DNA of 56,651 nucleotides from Streptomyces turgidiscabies Car8. Lineage in GTDB: Bacteria; Actinomycetota; Actinomycetes; Streptomycetales; Streptomycetaceae. The notes under the pieces were generated by a model, which was not told the origin of the DNA, searched no databases, and worked only from the letters and a program-made list of their open reading frames with translations. Both the position numbers and the translations under genes were made by a program. Positions 1-8,468 of this stretch are shown here, one piece after another. Within the stretch, counting starts at the first letter, position 1. Each line of letters opens with the position of its first letter. The stretch is taken from positions 1 through 56,651 of the forward strand of contig NZ_AEJB01000201.1 in the NCBI RefSeq assembly GCF_000331005.1, read 5' to 3'.

Positions 1-136
1 GGGCGCGTGTACGATTTCCGGATTTTCGTACTACCGATGTTCGAATCGGACCCCCATCCGATCCGAGCGCCCCATTTATCACACTGCATCCGGGCCACGA
101 ATGTAGCGCACATGGAGGACCCGTGTTTGCCATGTG

Positions 137-1108
137 TTACTTGTGAACCGAAATGATGTCGTTGTCCCTGGCCGGAATCCACCCGCCGACAGCCCCTCGA
201 AGCCACCCCTCCTCCCCCGTGAGCTGGGCCGCGGCCCGTCGCAGAGCGTTAACTCCCGGGTGGGCCAGGCCCCTCCGCCACACCAAAGAGACGGGGGACA
301 GCGGCACGGGATCGACCAGCGGCCGCACCACCGTCCCCGGCAGGGCCGGGAAATCCACCACGGCGAGGACCGGGGCCCGCGTCTTGGCCATGACCCGCTG
401 GAACTCCTCGTCGCCCACCGCGAGTGGCGCGGGCGGCGCGATCCCGATGCCGCGTCCCTCGAACAGCTGACGTGCGAGATCGGTCCACTCCGGGGTCCGG
501 GGATTGCCCGCACCGGCGTACACGCTCTCGCCCGCCAGCGCCGCCAACGGCACCTCGGGCAGCGCGGCCAGCCGGTGGTCCTCGGGCAGGACGACCGCCA
601 TCGGCTCGTAGCGCACGAGCTGTTGGTCCAACCGCGCCCGCACCCCCGGGTCCAGGCCCGCGAACCGTCCGAACGACGCGTCGAGCCGACCCGCGAGCAT
701 CTCGCCCGCGGCGAAGGTGAGTCCGCTCTCGAACCGCGCCATCAGCTCGCACTCCGGGGCGAGTTCACGGGCCCGGTGCAGCACCCGCCGCCCGGTCGAG
801 AGCCCCGGCGAGTTCAGGTCCACCAGCAGCGGCCGTATCTCCCCGAACGCGGCCAGCAGTTCGTCGTGGGCCGCCAACACCCGCCGGGCGTACGGCAGCA
901 GGCGTTCACCGTCAGCCGACAGGGTCACCCGCCGGGTCGACCGCACGAAGAGTTCGGCGCCCAACTCCCTTTCCAGGCGCCGGATGTCGCGGCTGAGCGC
1001 CTGCTGCGCCACGTAGAGGCGGGCGGCGGCGCGGGTGAAGTGCAGCTCTTCGGCCACGGCGACGAAGGCGCGCAGGAGACGGGGGTCGAGGTGCTTCGGG
1101 GCAGACAT
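137..1108 (-). CDS. LysR-family transcriptional regulator
   Basis: This 323-residue protein has the usual LysR length. An N-terminal winged helix-turn-helix spans about residues 6-65 (LRAFVAVAEELHFTRAAARL, then QQALSRDIRRLERELGAELFVR). A periplasmic-binding-like effector domain follows from about residue 90. It is read away from the MFS gene that begins 83 bp to its right, the standard arrangement in which a LysR protein controls a divergent neighbour and itself. The ATG at 1106-1108 is chosen because the family motif begins a few residues later; the stop is TAA. The effector is unknown. Family assignment is firm; control of the MFS gene is inference. Confidence 0.93.
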   Translation of the reverse strand: MSAPKHLDPRLLRAFVAVAEELHFTRAAARLYVAQQALSRDIRRLERELGAELFVRSTRRVTLSADGERLLPYARRVLAAHDELLAAFGEIRPLLVDLNSPGLSTGRRVLHRARELAPECELMARFESGLTFAAGEMLAGRLDASFGRFAGLDPGVRARLDQQLVRYEPMAVVLPEDHRLAALPEVPLAALAGESVYAGAGNPRTPEWTDLARQLFEGRGIGIAPPAPLAVGDEEFQRVMAKTRAPVLAVVDFPALPGTVVRPLVDPVPLSPVSLVWRRGLAHPGVNALRRAAAQLTGEEGWLRGAVGGWIPARDNDIISVHK

Positions 1109-1191
1109 CCGGCGAACTTACAACGAGAGTGCGTCAATCGCCGGGGATCAGGTGTTGGACCCCGCGATCGACGCCGGGCGACGGTGGACGC

Positions 1192-2586
1192 ATGCCGCAG
1201 CCCCCGCCCCGACCCCGTTCTCACTCCCGCCCGCACTCCCTGTCCCGCTCCCACCCACTCCCCCGGCCTCTCCCCGCCGTCACCCAGGACACCCTGGTCA
1301 TCGCCGACTTCGGCCCCCGCGGCCGTACCCGTACGACGGACGACCACCGTCCGCCCGGCCCCTACCGGCGTCTCTTCGCCGTCCCCGGCGCACGCGCCTT
1401 CACCGCCGGGAACCTGATCGCGCGGCTACCCATGGGCATGTTCAGCGTGAGCGCGGTCATCATGATCGCCGGGTCGCGCGGCTCGTACGCCCTCGCCGGA
1501 GCCGTCACCGCGACCGGGCTCGCCGCGACGGGCGTGGTCGCGCCCTGGACCGCTCGGCTCGTCGACCGGTACGGCCAGGCCCGAATCGCCGTACCGGCCA
1601 CGGCACTTGCCGCCCTCGGCTCCCTCGCCCTGCTGCTCTGCGCGCACTACGGCGCCCCCGACTGGACCCTCTTCGCCGCCTACGCCGCCACCGCCACGAC
1701 CCCCAACACCGGCGGCATGTCACGCGCCCGCTGGGCCCGTCTCCTGGACGGGGACAAGGAAGCCCTTCACACCGCCAACTCCTTCGAACAGGCCGCCGAC
1801 GAGCTCTGCTTCATGCTCGGCCCGGTCCTCGCGGCCTTCCTGTGCGGGGCGTTGTTCCCGGAGGCGGGCACGCTGGTCGGGGCGGTCCTGATGATGACCG
1901 GCGTGCTCCTCTTCGCCGCCCAGCGGTCGACCGAGCCGCCCGTCCGGCCCCGCATCGAAGGGCTTCACACGCGGGGTACGTCACCGCTGCGCGCCCCCGG
2001 GATGCGTCCACTGCTCGCCGTATGCCTGGCCACGGGCGCCGTGTTCGGGTCGATGGAGGTCGTCACGATCGCCTTCGCCGACGAGCGGGGGCACCGGGCG
2101 GCGGCCGGGGCCGTCCTCGCCCTCCAGGCGGCCGGATCGTGCGCGGCCGGTCTGCTGTACGGGTCGCTGCGGCCGGCCGGGCCCGCCGAGCGGCGCCACC
2201 CCTGGTGCCTGGCCGTGATGACGGCACTGATGACGCTGCCCCTGCTCGCCGCAGCCCTGACCGGCTCGCTCCTCGTCCTCGCGGGCATGCTGCTCCTGGC
2301 CGGGACGGCGACCGCGCCCACCATGATCACGAACATGACCCTGATCCAGAGCCGCACCCCCGAAGGCCGCCTGAACGAGGGCATGACCCTCGCGGTGACG
2401 GGCCTCCTGGGCGGCATAGCCAGCGGTTCGACCGCCGGCGGCTGGGCGGCGGAACACCTGTCACCCACAGCGGGATACGCCGTCCCGGTCGCGGCGGCAG
2501 CGAGCGCACTGCTGATGTCGCTGCTCACCCGCCCGAACCGGGGCGGTACTCGCACGGTCCGGCACCCCCACACCCACCCGAGCTGA
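1192..2586 (+). CDS. MFS transporter, 12-TM type
   Basis: About 464 residues, with a long hydrophilic proline/serine/arginine-rich N-terminus (about 60 residues) followed by about twelve hydrophobic helices. The first helix region begins near RLFAVPGARAFTAGNLIARL and the TGLAATGVVAPWTARLVDRYG segment resembles the MFS loop 2-3 signature. It is probably a drug or metabolite exporter of the inner membrane. The start is uncertain: ATG 1192 follows the divergent spacer, but an internal GTG near VTQDTLVIAD would remove the odd Pro-rich leader. It lies divergent to the LysR gene, which may regulate it. The substrate cannot be read from sequence. Confidence 0.85.
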   Translation: MPQPPPRPRSHSRPHSLSRSHPLPRPLPAVTQDTLVIADFGPRGRTRTTDDHRPPGPYRRLFAVPGARAFTAGNLIARLPMGMFSVSAVIMIAGSRGSYALAGAVTATGLAATGVVAPWTARLVDRYGQARIAVPATALAALGSLALLLCAHYGAPDWTLFAAYAATATTPNTGGMSRARWARLLDGDKEALHTANSFEQAADELCFMLGPVLAAFLCGALFPEAGTLVGAVLMMTGVLLFAAQRSTEPPVRPRIEGLHTRGTSPLRAPGMRPLLAVCLATGAVFGSMEVVTIAFADERGHRAAAGAVLALQAAGSCAAGLLYGSLRPAGPAERRHPWCLAVMTALMTLPLLAAALTGSLLVLAGMLLLAGTATAPTMITNMTLIQSRTPEGRLNEGMTLAVTGLLGGIASGSTAGGWAAEHLSPTAGYAVPVAAAASALLMSLLTRPNRGGTRTVRHPHTHPS

Positions 2587-2588
2587 GC

Positions 2589-2678
2589 CCGCACCAGCCG
2601 CACCAGCCGCACCAGCCGCACCAGCCGCACCAGCCGCACCAGCCGCACCAGCCGCACCAGCCGCACCAGCCGCACCAG
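2589..2678 (+). repeat. Ten tandem copies of a 9-bp unit CCGCACCAG
   Basis: Exactly ten perfect head-to-tail copies of CCGCACCAG begin three bases after the MFS stop codon. The unit length is a multiple of three, so one frame reads (His-Gln-Pro)10 and the opposite strand reads (Val-Arg-Leu)n, but no credible gene uses either frame. Copy number of such a perfect array is likely to vary between strains by replication slippage. Confidence 0.97.
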
Positions 2679-2920
2679 CCGGGACCCTCCCTCGTCACAC
2701 GACCCTGGCCGACCACCCACCCCACCCCACCCCGGCGCACCCCGGCGGGCGTGCTGCCGCTGCCCCCGCTCTCCGGCATGGGCAGCGGCCCCGGTACTCG
2801 CGCGAGCCGAGGTCCCGCCACCCGCACCGGCCAAGGGCCCACCCCCGCCAACCACCCACCCCACCACGCCAATTCACGCGCGCCCCATTGACTCGTTCAC
2901 ACGCCACACATACCTTCGCC

Positions 2921-2938
2921 CGTCGAAGCGCTTCGACG
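2921..2938. promoter_or_regulatory. LacI-type operator 1 (perfect 18-bp palindrome)
   Basis: CGTCGAAGCGCTTCGACG is a perfect palindrome with the central CG and the GAA/TTC half-sites expected of LacI-family operators. It is 76 bp upstream of the binding-protein ATG, and a LacI-family gene closes the same operon. Binding by that repressor is inference. Confidence 0.75.
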
Positions 2939-2943
2939 ACCCA

Positions 2944-2961
2944 CGTCGAATCAGTTCGACG
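2944..2961. promoter_or_regulatory. LacI-type operator 2 (7-bp arms)
   Basis: CGTCGAA-TCAG-TTCGACG repeats the arms of the upstream palindrome exactly; only the central four bases differ. Centre-to-centre distance from operator 1 is 23 bp, about two helical turns, so two dimers could bind on the same face of the DNA. Confidence 0.7.
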
Positions 2962-3013
2962 ACCCCTGCGTGACGGGTGACCGAGATCCATCCGACTCCC
3001 CTGGAGGCAGAGG

Positions 3014-4315
3014 ATGTTCACGGCAAGAAGGCATGGCAGGTGCATGGCGATTACGGCCGCGTCCCTGGTGGGGGCGCTGCTGACGGCCTCCTGCGGTAGC
3101 TTCGACAGCGCATCGGGCGACGGGAAGACCCTGCGCCTCTGGCACTACGAGGCTCCCAACAGCGCGATGGGGCTGGCCTGGAAGGCGGCCGTCGAGGAGT
3201 TCGAAGCGACACATCCGGGCGTGACGGTGAAGGTCGAGGAGAAGGGCTTCGAACAGATCCAGAAGACCGCCCCGATGGTCCTCAACTCCTCCGACGCGCC
3301 CGACCTGATGGAGTACAACAAGGGCAACGCGACGGCCGGCCTGCTCTCCACACAGGGCCTGCTCACCGACCTGAGCGCCGAGGTGACCAAGCGGGGCTGG
3401 GACAAAGAGCTCAGCGCCGGCGCCCGCACCACCAGCCAGTACGACACCAACGGCGTGATGGGCTCGGGCAGTTGGTTCGGCGTGCCCAACTACGCCGAGT
3501 ACACGATGGTGTTCTACAACAAGGACCTCTTCAAGCAGCACGGCGTCGCCGTGCCGACCTCGTTCGACGAACTCACCACCGCCATGGACAAGTTCGTCGC
3601 CGAGGGCATCACCCCGCTGGCGAGCGCGGGCGCCGAATACCCGGCACAGCAGTACCTGTACCAGCTCGCCCTGTCGAAGGCGGACCGTGCCTGGGTCGAC
3701 AAGTACGAGCTGTACAAGGGGAAGACGGACTTCCATGACGCCGCCTGGACGTACGGTGCCGAGACCTTCGCCGACTGGGTGAAGAAGGGGTACTTCGGCA
3801 AGAACTCCAGCGGTCTCAAGGCGGAGGACGCCGGCGTCTCCTTCATCCAGGGCAAGAGCCCGATCCTGTTCTCCGGCAGCTGGTGGTACGGCCGCTTCAA
3901 GAGCGAGGCGAAGTTCGACTGGGGCACGTTCCTGTGGCCCGGCAGCGGCCTCACCCTCGGGTCCGGCGGCAACCTGTGGGTCGTCCCCAAGGGCGCGAAG
4001 AACAAGGAACTCGCCTACGACTTCATCGACATCACCATGTCGAAGAAGATCCAGAACCTGCTCGGCAACAAGGGCGGGGTCCCGGTGGCCGCCGACCCGG
4101 CCGCCATCACCGACCCCCAGGCCAAGTCGCTCATCGCCGACTTCAACACCCTCTCCGACCGGGACGGACTCGCCTTCTACCCGGACTGGCCGGTGCCCGG
4201 CTTCTACGACGTCCTCGTCTCCGAGGCCCAGAAGCTGATCACGGGCAGCGCCCAACCGGACGCGGTCCTCGACTCGTTGCAGGAGGCATACGACAAGGGC
4301 GTACCGAAGACATGA
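3014..4315 (+). CDS. ABC transporter sugar-binding lipoprotein
   Basis: 433-residue extracellular solute-binding protein of the MalE-like cluster used for oligosaccharides. A basic n-region and hydrophobic helix lead to a lipobox LLTASC, so Cys27 would be lipidated and anchor the protein outside the membrane. The mature part starts KTLRLWHYEAPNSAMG, the typical first strand of family-1 binding proteins. The ATG has GGAGG six bases upstream. Its TGA overlaps the next start by four bases (ATGA). With yicI downstream, the ligand is probably an alpha-xylosylated oligosaccharide such as isoprimeverose or a xyloglucan fragment; this is inference. Confidence 0.93.
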   Translation: MFTARRHGRCMAITAASLVGALLTASCGSFDSASGDGKTLRLWHYEAPNSAMGLAWKAAVEEFEATHPGVTVKVEEKGFEQIQKTAPMVLNSSDAPDLMEYNKGNATAGLLSTQGLLTDLSAEVTKRGWDKELSAGARTTSQYDTNGVMGSGSWFGVPNYAEYTMVFYNKDLFKQHGVAVPTSFDELTTAMDKFVAEGITPLASAGAEYPAQQYLYQLALSKADRAWVDKYELYKGKTDFHDAAWTYGAETFADWVKKGYFGKNSSGLKAEDAGVSFIQGKSPILFSGSWWYGRFKSEAKFDWGTFLWPGSGLTLGSGGNLWVVPKGAKNKELAYDFIDITMSKKIQNLLGNKGGVPVAADPAAITDPQAKSLIADFNTLSDRDGLAFYPDWPVPGFYDVLVSEAQKLITGSAQPDAVLDSLQEAYDKGVPKT

Positions 4316-5301
4316 CGGTCACCGTCGAACGGGCCGGCGGCCGGCGGCGCCACGGCACCGCCAACTCCAGCCACCCGCAACCCACTTGGCGCCGCGCCCA
4401 GGACTCGTACGCCCTCTTCCTCCTCCCCGGCGCACTCGCTTTCCTCGCCGTGATCGTCGTGCCGTTCCTGATGAACACCGGCGTGAGCTTCACGGATTGG
4501 CGTGGTGTGGGCTCCCCGGAGTGGTCGGGGCTCGCCAACTACCGGGCCCTGATGGACGATTCGGAGTTCTGGGCGTCGTTCCGGCACAGCCTGTTCATGG
4601 TGGTGGCGATGGCGGCCGTACCCACCGCGGTCGGACTCGTCCTGGCCGCCGCCCTGTTCGACTTCGTCGGCAAGCACTTCGGGAGCCGTTGGGCGGCCGT
4701 GCTCCGCGCCTGTTTCTACCTCCCCCAGGTGCTGCCGATCGCGGTCGCCGGCATCGTCTGGAGCTGGATCCTCGCGCCCGACAACGGCTCGCTGAACGAG
4801 CTGCTGAAAGCCGTCGGGCTGGGCTCCTGGCAGCAGGACTGGCTCGGCGACCCGGACATCGCGCTCTACAGCGTGATGGGCGTGATGGTCTGGGTGCAGC
4901 TCGGCTTCCCGCTGGTCGTCTTCATGGCGGGCCTGCAACGCGTCGACCCGCAGCTCTACGAGGCCGCCGAACTGGACGGCGCGGGCTGGTGGCGGCGCTT
5001 CCGGCACATCACGCTGGCCCAGATCCGCCCCGAGATCTACGTCGTCCTCACCTGGTGCACGATCGCCGCGCTGAAGGTGTTCGGCGCGGTGTACGTCCTG
5101 ACGAAGGGCGGGCCGGGCGGCGCGACCAACGTCCCGTCCTACTTCTCCTTCACCACGTTCTTCGAGAAGACCCAGGTCGGCTACGGCGCCGCCGTCTCCA
5201 CCGTCCTGACGGTGATCATCCTCGCCGTCTCGCTCGTCGGCCTGAAGCTCCAGACCCGGGCCGAGGACGCCGAGGACTCTCCGACGGGGGTACGGGCATG
5301 A
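4312..5301 (+). CDS. ABC sugar transporter permease (MalF-like)
   Basis: 329 residues with about six transmembrane helices after a cytoplasmic N-terminus (MTVTVERAGGRRR). The EAA loop that docks the ATPase is present: EAAELDGAGWWRRF near residue 217. The start is set by the ATGA overlap with the binding-protein stop; longer upstream readings only run through that gene. This subunit is the larger, first permease of a carbohydrate uptake type-1 importer. No ATPase gene occurs in the operon; in Streptomyces such importers are usually energised by the shared ATPase MsiK encoded elsewhere. Confidence 0.93.
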   Translation: MTVTVERAGGRRRHGTANSSHPQPTWRRAQDSYALFLLPGALAFLAVIVVPFLMNTGVSFTDWRGVGSPEWSGLANYRALMDDSEFWASFRHSLFMVVAMAAVPTAVGLVLAAALFDFVGKHFGSRWAAVLRACFYLPQVLPIAVAGIVWSWILAPDNGSLNELLKAVGLGSWQQDWLGDPDIALYSVMGVMVWVQLGFPLVVFMAGLQRVDPQLYEAAELDGAGWWRRFRHITLAQIRPEIYVVLTWCTIAALKVFGAVYVLTKGGPGGATNVPSYFSFTTFFEKTQVGYGAAVSTVLTVIILAVSLVGLKLQTRAEDAEDSPTGVRA

Positions 5302-6122
5302 CGACCGCCCTGCGCCGCTATCCGGTGCTCGTCGCTCTCGTCCTCGCGGCCCTGTTCATGGTCGTGCCGTTCCTGATCGTCGCCGTCAACGCGGTCAAGT
5401 CGCCCGCCGAGTACTCCGCGAACGGTCCCCTCAGCCTCCCCGAGGGCCTCTATCTGGACGGCGTCAAGGACTTCTGGGAGCGGGTCGACTTCGGGCAGAA
5501 GCTCGTCAACTCCCTGCTGATCAGCGGGTCGGTGGCCGTCCTGGCGGTCGTCCTGTCCGTGCTGAACGCCTACGCGATCGGTATCGGCCGGATCAGGGGC
5601 CGCACCTGGGTGCTGGCCTTCTTCGTCCTCGCGAACATGCTGCCGCAGGAGGCGCTGGTCTACCCGGTGTACTACCTGAGCAAGGAAGCCGGCCTGTACG
5701 ACACCCGGTTGAGCGTGATCATCGTCTTCACGGTGATCCAGGCGGCCTTCGGTACGTATCTCCTCTCCTCGGTGCTGGGCCAGTTCCCCCGGGAGATCAT
5801 CGAGGCCGCGCGGATCGACGGCGCGAACAAGTGGCAGGTGCTGTGGCGCGTCGTCGTCCCGGTCAGCCGCCCCACCCTCGGTGTGCTCCTCGTCTTCTTC
5901 TTCATCTGGACCTGGAACGAGTTCCTGCTCCCCCTCGTGATGCTGATCTCCAACGACAACCAGACGGTGTCGGTGGCCCTCGGCGTCCTTCAGGGCCAGC
6001 GTCTGATGGACGCCACGATGACCAACGCGGCAGCTTTGCTGGGCGTGTTGCCGGCCGTCGTCTTCTTCCTTGTCTTCCAGCGAACACTCACGCGCGGTAT
6101 CGCCGTGGGTGCCGTCAAGTAA
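5298..6122 (+). CDS. ABC sugar transporter permease (MalG-like)
   Basis: 274 residues with six predicted membrane segments, starting MTTALRRYPVLVALVLAALF. The conserved EAA loop reads EAARIDGANKWQVLW at about residue 169, followed by the P.SRPTL segment. It overlaps the previous permease by four bases, indicating translational coupling, so the two permeases should assemble as a heterodimer. A 36-bp gap separates it from the alpha-xylosidase gene, whose product would act on the imported sugar in the cytoplasm. Confidence 0.93.
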   Translation: MTTALRRYPVLVALVLAALFMVVPFLIVAVNAVKSPAEYSANGPLSLPEGLYLDGVKDFWERVDFGQKLVNSLLISGSVAVLAVVLSVLNAYAIGIGRIRGRTWVLAFFVLANMLPQEALVYPVYYLSKEAGLYDTRLSVIIVFTVIQAAFGTYLLSSVLGQFPREIIEAARIDGANKWQVLWRVVVPVSRPTLGVLLVFFFIWTWNEFLLPLVMLISNDNQTVSVALGVLQGQRLMDATMTNAAALLGVLPAVVFFLVFQRTLTRGIAVGAVK

Positions 6123-6158
6123 CCCGGCCACGTAAGCGATGCACGCCGAGTAAGGGGT

Positions 6159-8468
6159 ATGCGCGTGAAGTTCACCGACGGCTACTGGCTGCTGCGCGAG
6201 GGCGTCACCGCCGCCCACCCTGTCGAGGTCCTCGATGTGACGGACACCGACGGCACGCTGGACATCCACGCGCCGACCCAGCCCATCCGCCACCGCGGCG
6301 ACCTGCTGAAGGGACCGGTCGTGACGATCAGCGCCCACGCCCCGATGCCCGACGTCATCGGCGTCACGTTCACGCACTTCGAGGGCGAGCAGCCGCAGCT
6401 CCCCCAGTTCGAGCTGCGGAAAGAGGACTTGACGGCTCACACGGAGTACGACGACGAGCACGCGACCCTGACCTCCGGCACCCTCTCCATCCGGATCAGC
6501 CGCACCAGCCCCTGGCACGTCGACTTCCTCGCCCACGGCCGCGTCCTCACCAGCAGCGGCCCCAAGAGCATGGGCATCATGCGGGACGCGACGACCGGCG
6601 CCCACTATCTGCGCGAGCAGCTGGGGCTGGGCGTGGGGACGAGCGTGTACGGCCTCGGCGAGCGCTTCGGCCCGCTGGTCAAGAACGGCCAGGTCGTCGA
6701 CATGTGGAACGCCGACGGCGGCACTGCGACCGAACAGGCCTACAAGAACGTCCCGTTCTACCTCACGGACGCGGGCTACGGCGTCTTCGTCGACCATCCC
6801 GGCCGGGTGTCCTTCGAGGTCGCCTCGGAGGCGGTGTCCCGGGTCCAGTTCAGCGCCGAGACACAGCAGTTGACGTACTACGTCATCCACGGCCCGACCC
6901 CGAAGGACATCCTCCGCAAGTACACGGCCCTGACCGGCCGCCCGGCACTACCGCCGCCGTGGTCCTTCGGCCTGTGGCTGTCCACCTCCTTCACCACCTC
7001 CTACGACGAGGAGACGGTGACCTCGTTCATCGAGGGCATGCGGCAGCGTGAACTCCCGCTCTCCGTCTTCCACTTCGACTGTTTCTGGATGCGCGAGTTC
7101 AACTGGTGCGACTTCCGGTGGGACCCACGGGTGTTCCCCGACCCCGAAGGCATGCTCCAGCGGCTGAAGGCGAAGGGCCTGCACATCAGCGTCTGGATCA
7201 ACCCGTACATCGCCCAGCGGTCGCCGCTCTTCGCGGAGGGCAAGGCACTTGGCCACCTTCTCCGTCGGCCGGACGGCAGCGTCTGGCAGTGGGACCAGTG
7301 GCAGCCGGGCATGGCGCTGGTCGACTTCACCAGCGCGGCGGCCCGCGACTGGTACGCCTCGAAACTGGAGGCCCTCCTCGCGCAGGGCGTCGACTGCTTC
7401 AAGACCGACTTCGGTGAACGGGTGCCGCTGGACGTGCGGTTCGCCGACGGCTCGGACCCGGAGCGGATGCACAACTACTACACGTACCTCTACAACAGGA
7501 CCGTCTTCGACGTGCTGCGCAAGCATCGCGGCGAGGGCGAGGCGGTCGTGTTCGCGCGGTCGGCGACGGCCGGCAGCCAGCAGTTCCCGGTCCACTGGGG
7601 CGGCGACTGCGAGGCGACCTACGAGTCGATGGCGGAGTCACTGCGCGGCGGACTCTCCCTCGGGCTCTCCGGCTTCGGCTACTGGAGCCACGACATCGGC
7701 GGCTTCGAGGGCACCCCGAGCCCCGCCCTGTTCAAACGCTGGACGGCGTTCGGGCTCCTCTCCTCCCACAGCCGCCTGCACGGCAGTTCGTCCTACCGGG
7801 TGCCGTGGCTGTTCGACGAGGAGGCCGTGGACGTACTGCGGCTGTTCACCCGGCTGAAGCTCCGCCTCATGCCGTATCTGTACGAGGCCGCCCGCACCGC
7901 CCACACCGAGGGCGTCCCGATGATGCGGGCGATGGTCCTGGAGTTCCCGGACGACCCCGGATGCGCGTACCTGGAACGGCAGTTCATGCTCGGCCCCGAC
8001 CTGCTGGTCGCCCCGGTGTTCAGCGACGAGGGAGACGTCTCGTACTACGTCCCCGAGGGCGAGTGGACCCACTTCCTGACCGGCCGCACGGTGACCGGCC
8101 CCCGCTGGATACGGGAACGCCACGGCTTCGACAGCGTGCCGCTGCTGGTGCGTCCCGGGTCGGTGATCCCGGTCGGCGCGGTGGACGACCGCCCGGACTA
8201 CGCGTACGCCGACGGGGTCACGCTGCACGCGTACGGCCTGGAGCGCGGCGCCCAGGTGACCGTCCCGGTGGGCGACATGACGTTCACGGTGGTCCGCGAG
8301 GGCGACACCCTACGGGCCTCCTGCGGCGATCCGTCGGTGCCGTGGGGACTGTCGGCGGGCAGACGTGAGGTGCGGGCGCAGGCGGGCACCGGCTTCCTGA
8401 CGGTGGAGCTGGGACCGCGCGAACCGGGCTCATCGGCACCGGGGCCGGACGAATCGGGAGGCGAATGA
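6159..8468 (+). CDS. yicI: Alpha-xylosidase, glycoside hydrolase family 31
   Basis: 769 residues, the length of E. coli YicI. It cleaves terminal alpha-xylosyl residues, for example from isoprimeverose or xyloglucan oligosaccharides. The GH31 nucleophile lies in CFKTDFGERV (Asp417) and the acid/base in HWGGDCEATYESM (Asp483); both fall one residue from the YicI positions (416 and 482). KTDFGE rather than the WNDMNE-type motif favours xylosidase over alpha-glucosidase. There is no signal peptide, so it acts inside the cell after ABC uptake. Its TGA overlaps the lacI start. Residual doubt concerns the exact natural substrate. Confidence 0.94.
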   Translation: MRVKFTDGYWLLREGVTAAHPVEVLDVTDTDGTLDIHAPTQPIRHRGDLLKGPVVTISAHAPMPDVIGVTFTHFEGEQPQLPQFELRKEDLTAHTEYDDEHATLTSGTLSIRISRTSPWHVDFLAHGRVLTSSGPKSMGIMRDATTGAHYLREQLGLGVGTSVYGLGERFGPLVKNGQVVDMWNADGGTATEQAYKNVPFYLTDAGYGVFVDHPGRVSFEVASEAVSRVQFSAETQQLTYYVIHGPTPKDILRKYTALTGRPALPPPWSFGLWLSTSFTTSYDEETVTSFIEGMRQRELPLSVFHFDCFWMREFNWCDFRWDPRVFPDPEGMLQRLKAKGLHISVWINPYIAQRSPLFAEGKALGHLLRRPDGSVWQWDQWQPGMALVDFTSAAARDWYASKLEALLAQGVDCFKTDFGERVPLDVRFADGSDPERMHNYYTYLYNRTVFDVLRKHRGEGEAVVFARSATAGSQQFPVHWGGDCEATYESMAESLRGGLSLGLSGFGYWSHDIGGFEGTPSPALFKRWTAFGLLSSHSRLHGSSSYRVPWLFDEEAVDVLRLFTRLKLRLMPYLYEAARTAHTEGVPMMRAMVLEFPDDPGCAYLERQFMLGPDLLVAPVFSDEGDVSYYVPEGEWTHFLTGRTVTGPRWIRERHGFDSVPLLVRPGSVIPVGAVDDRPDYAYADGVTLHAYGLERGAQVTVPVGDMTFTVVREGDTLRASCGDPSVPWGLSAGRREVRAQAGTGFLTVELGPREPGSSAPGPDESGGE

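Larger units (their letters stand above)
2587..3013. other. 427-bp spacer before the sugar-uptake operon
   Basis: Contents in order: the 9-bp tandem array (2589-2678), about 240 bp of C-rich sequence with runs of CCACCC and no recognisable gene, then twin LacI-type palindromes (2921-2961). A good ribosome-binding site GGAGG lies at 3003-3007, six bases before the ATG of the binding-protein gene. The promoter must lie around the palindromes, but no clear -10/-35 pair was found. Confidence 0.7.

Noticed and set aside
35..75. tRNA-like T-loop (GTTCGAATC) at the left edge
   Set aside because: The flanking bases do not form a 5-bp T-stem with a 7-nt loop, no acceptor stem or other arms are visible, and the stretch is followed by unrelated sequence.
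2589..2678. CRISPR array
   Set aside because: The repeats are contiguous 9-mers without spacers and there are no cas genes.
1035..2891. Long + strand reading frame containing (His-Gln-Pro)10
   Set aside because: It is the out-of-frame shadow of the MFS gene continuing through the tandem repeat; composition is Arg/Pro-rich junk.
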